Assembly: GCF_003046315.1 (NCBI RefSeq)
Contig: NZ_PZZP01000001.1
Coordinates: 2,418,001 to 2,482,000 of the forward strand
From: Desmospora activa DSM 45169
GTDB lineage: Bacteria; Bacillota; Bacilli; Thermoactinomycetales; DSM-45169
Direction: 5' to 3'
DNA length: 64,000 nucleotides
Position numbers and translations under genes: made by a program. A model generated the notes under the pieces. It searched no databases. It was not told the origin of the DNA and was given only the letters and a program-made list of their open reading frames with translations. This document shows positions 62,337-64,000 of this stretch, piece after piece. Position 1 is the stretch's first letter, and every line of letters begins with the position of its first letter.

Positions 62337-63309
62337 TCATCAATATAATCTTGCCGATATTCTGATCAGCCTCCATATAGCGATGGGCCTCCACTACTTC
62401 CCGCCAAGAGAAAATGCGATCAATTACCGGCTTTAGCTTGCCTTCACGAAAGAGCGGCAGCGCGTGATCGACAAAGTCCTTGGTTAACTCCGCTTTATAT
62501 GAGGGGCTGCGCGAGCGCAGGGTGGTCGCTTTGATATGGATGCGTTTGGCCATCAGTGAACGTAAATCCACTTCTTTCACCCGGTAACCGCCCAAGGTGC
62601 TAATCAAAATCCAGCGGCCATCCACTGCCAAGGAGTCCAGGTTTTGCTCCCAATGAGCGGCCCCGACAAAATCCAATACCACATCCACTCCTTCGGCAGT
62701 AGCTTCTTTTACTGCGGCGGCAAAAGAAGTGACCTTGTAATCGATGGCGACATCCGCTCCCAGCTGGCGACAAGCCTCTCGTTTCTGCTCCGATCCCGCT
62801 GTTACGATCACAAACGCTCCCGCCTGCTTCGCCAACTGAATGGCGGCGGTTCCTACACCGCTGGCACCGGCGTGGATCAAGACCCGATCCCCCCGCTTCA
62901 GTTCACCTAACCAAAATAACGCTTGATAAGCGGTTAGATACACCTCGGCGATCGCCGCCCCTTCTGCAAAACGATATCCGTTGGGAATCGGCATAGCCAA
63001 CTTCCCTGGGATGACGGCGTATTCGGCATAGCCCCCACCTGGCAATAATCCAAATACACGGTCACCGGGTTGCCAGCCGGTACACTCCGCTCCTACTTCC
63101 ACCACCTCACCTGCCATCTCCAACCCGAGAATGGGGCTGGCTCCCGGCGGTGGTGGATATTTTCCCTGTCGTTGCAACGTATCCGCCCGATTCAAGGCGG
63201 TTGCCTTCACCTTTACCAACAAATCTCGGTCCGTATGGCGGGGAAGCGGCGCTTCCCCCAATGTCAACTGTTCCGGCCCACCCGGTTTTGTCACGATCAC
63301 CGCTCGCAT
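62329..63309 (-). CDS. NAD(P)H:quinone oxidoreductase, zinc-free MDR family (Qor/PIG3 type)
   Basis: 326 residues. N-terminal GroES-like domain (NRADTLQRQGKYPPPPG, ILGLEMAGEVVEVG) and Rossmann domain with VLIHAGASGVGTAAIQLAK for NAD(P)H. The catalytic zinc ligands of alcohol dehydrogenases are absent, as in quinone oxidoreductases. It reduces quinones or activated alkenes in the cytoplasm. ATG follows AGGAGGG. Single gene. Confidence 0.9.
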   Translation of the reverse strand: MRAVIVTKPGGPEQLTLGEAPLPRHTDRDLLVKVKATALNRADTLQRQGKYPPPPGASPILGLEMAGEVVEVGAECTGWQPGDRVFGLLPGGGYAEYAVIPGKLAMPIPNGYRFAEGAAIAEVYLTAYQALFWLGELKRGDRVLIHAGASGVGTAAIQLAKQAGAFVIVTAGSEQKREACRQLGADVAIDYKVTSFAAAVKEATAEGVDVVLDFVGAAHWEQNLDSLAVDGRWILISTLGGYRVKEVDLRSLMAKRIHIKATTLRSRSPSYKAELTKDFVDHALPLFREGKLKPVIDRIFSWREVVEAHRYMEADQNIGKIILMID

Positions 63310-63532
63310 GGCTTACCCTCCTAATGTCGGTTTAGAGCTGTCGCGGAGGTGCGGTACCGGATTTTCGACTCCGCACCAGCAGCTGTTCTACCCCTCAGCC
63401 AGCAGACAAAGAAAAAGCATGTGTGACCAAAGTGGTTGGGGCCGGACCGGCACTCCACTTCATGGTCGGTGCCAACAGATACTGCGCTGGAGATCGGCCA
63501 CTCCTGAAAGAGCTAAATACGCCTTTTTCTCT

Positions 63533-64000
63533 TTAAGCCGCATCATAGGTAGTGGAGTCCACCATCCGGTTATACGCCGCTTCCCACTTTCCCGCTTCCG
63601 CTAAACTCTCGGCTTCTTTCCAACCGTCCTCATCCGTGTAGCTGGCATACCCTCGCAACCGCCGAAAAGTTTCTACCGCCTGTTGCCACTCCCCTTCCTC
63701 CACAAAAAAGAGGGAGCGCTGATGAAGAGCATAGCAAAGACCCGGCCCCACCAAATTGGAACCGTCCGCAGGCGGTAGTTCCCGAAATCGTTCCTCTTCC
63801 TGCTGAATCAATTCTTCCAACTGCTGGTGAGCCTCTTCCTGCCTGCCCAGACGATACCGATAGTAGCTTAAGTAAACTTGTAGATGGGTACGGCTCATCA
63901 TATAATTCATCGATTCCGGAAACTGCGCCACTCCTTCCGCCATCCGGGCCTCCGCTTCTGCAAACCGTTCCCACTCCGCATCCAATTCTGCCATCTCCAC
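63533..64000 (-). CDS. TPR-like helical protein, C-terminal part (cut by right window edge)
   Basis: At least 155 residues, still open at the window edge. It has repeated helix pairs with TPR-like spacing (LSYYRYRLGRQEEAHQQLEEL; EEGEWQQAVETFRRLRGYA; AEAGKWEAAYNRMVD), rich in Glu and Gln. Probably a scaffold or an N-terminally regulated protein; the missing part could hold another domain. No function can be given. Confidence 0.6.
   Translation of the reverse strand: MEMAELDAEWERFAEAEARMAEGVAQFPESMNYMMSRTHLQVYLSYYRYRLGRQEEAHQQLEELIQQEEERFRELPPADGSNLVGPGLCYALHQRSLFFVEEGEWQQAVETFRRLRGYASYTDEDGWKEAESLAEAGKWEAAYNRMVDSTTYDAA

Overview
This window looks like chromosome of an endospore-forming Bacillota, most likely a member of the Thermoactinomycetaceae or a close relative. 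That placement is inference. It rests on AGGAGG-type ribosome sites, frequent GTG/TTG starts, the sufCDSUB gene order, the acetyl branch of lysine/diaminopimelate synthesis, a CotF-like spore-coat protein, CcpA-type cre sites, and sugar ABC transporters that lack their own ATPase. No rRNA, tRNA or CRISPR array was seen.

Layout. 1-2.5 kb: glyoxylate shunt (aceB, aceA, the latter cut by the left edge). 2.6-4.3 kb: alpha/beta hydrolase with a divergent TetR regulator. 4.4-7.9 kb: acetyl-DAP genes (dapH, a class III aminotransferase, dapL). 8.2-9.7 kb: a second hydrolase plus TetR operon. 9.8-12.4 kb: a GNAT-RidA fusion and a virginiamycin B (streptogramin B) lyase, each preceded by a leader that looks like a transcription attenuator. 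12.6-20.7 kb: a beta-1,4-galactan (gan-type) locus with GH42 and GH53 enzymes, an ABC importer and an AraC regulator. 20.7-22.3 kb: an AT-rich insert with a frameshifted lipoprotein and a short IS200/IS605-like element that has no protein. 22.3-29.3 kb: secreted or surface enzymes (NAGPA-metallophosphoesterase protein, PHB-depolymerase-like esterase, GDPD) and a DUF2935 protein. 29.5-34.7 kb: sufCDSUB. 35-43 kb: a DJ-1/PfpI protein, then a WapA/RHS polymorphic toxin with a phospholipase A2-like tip, broken by one nonsense codon and one frameshift.

The most striking region is 44.5-57.0 kb. Two divergent transcription units flank a LacI regulator and share a TGTWAACGTTTACA operator. They encode a secreted DUF4185 (GH183-type) endo-enzyme, an oligosaccharide ABC importer, cytoplasmic GH172 (two copies) and DUF6259 enzymes, a ribokinase-family kinase and a KdsD-like arabinose-5-phosphate isomerase. 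Together they read as a complete D-arabinan utilisation pathway: outside cutting, uptake, inside trimming to D-arabinose, phosphorylation at C5, then isomerisation to ribulose 5-phosphate. D-arabinan is the polymer of mycobacterial and other actinobacterial walls, so the organism may feed on its actinobacterial neighbours.

57.1-64 kb: CotF-like protein, a 2-hydroxycarboxylate transporter, a 30-residue hydrophobic peptide, an amidase-fold protein lacking its zinc ligands, an M3 oligoendopeptidase, a quinone oxidoreductase and a TPR-like protein cut by the right edge.
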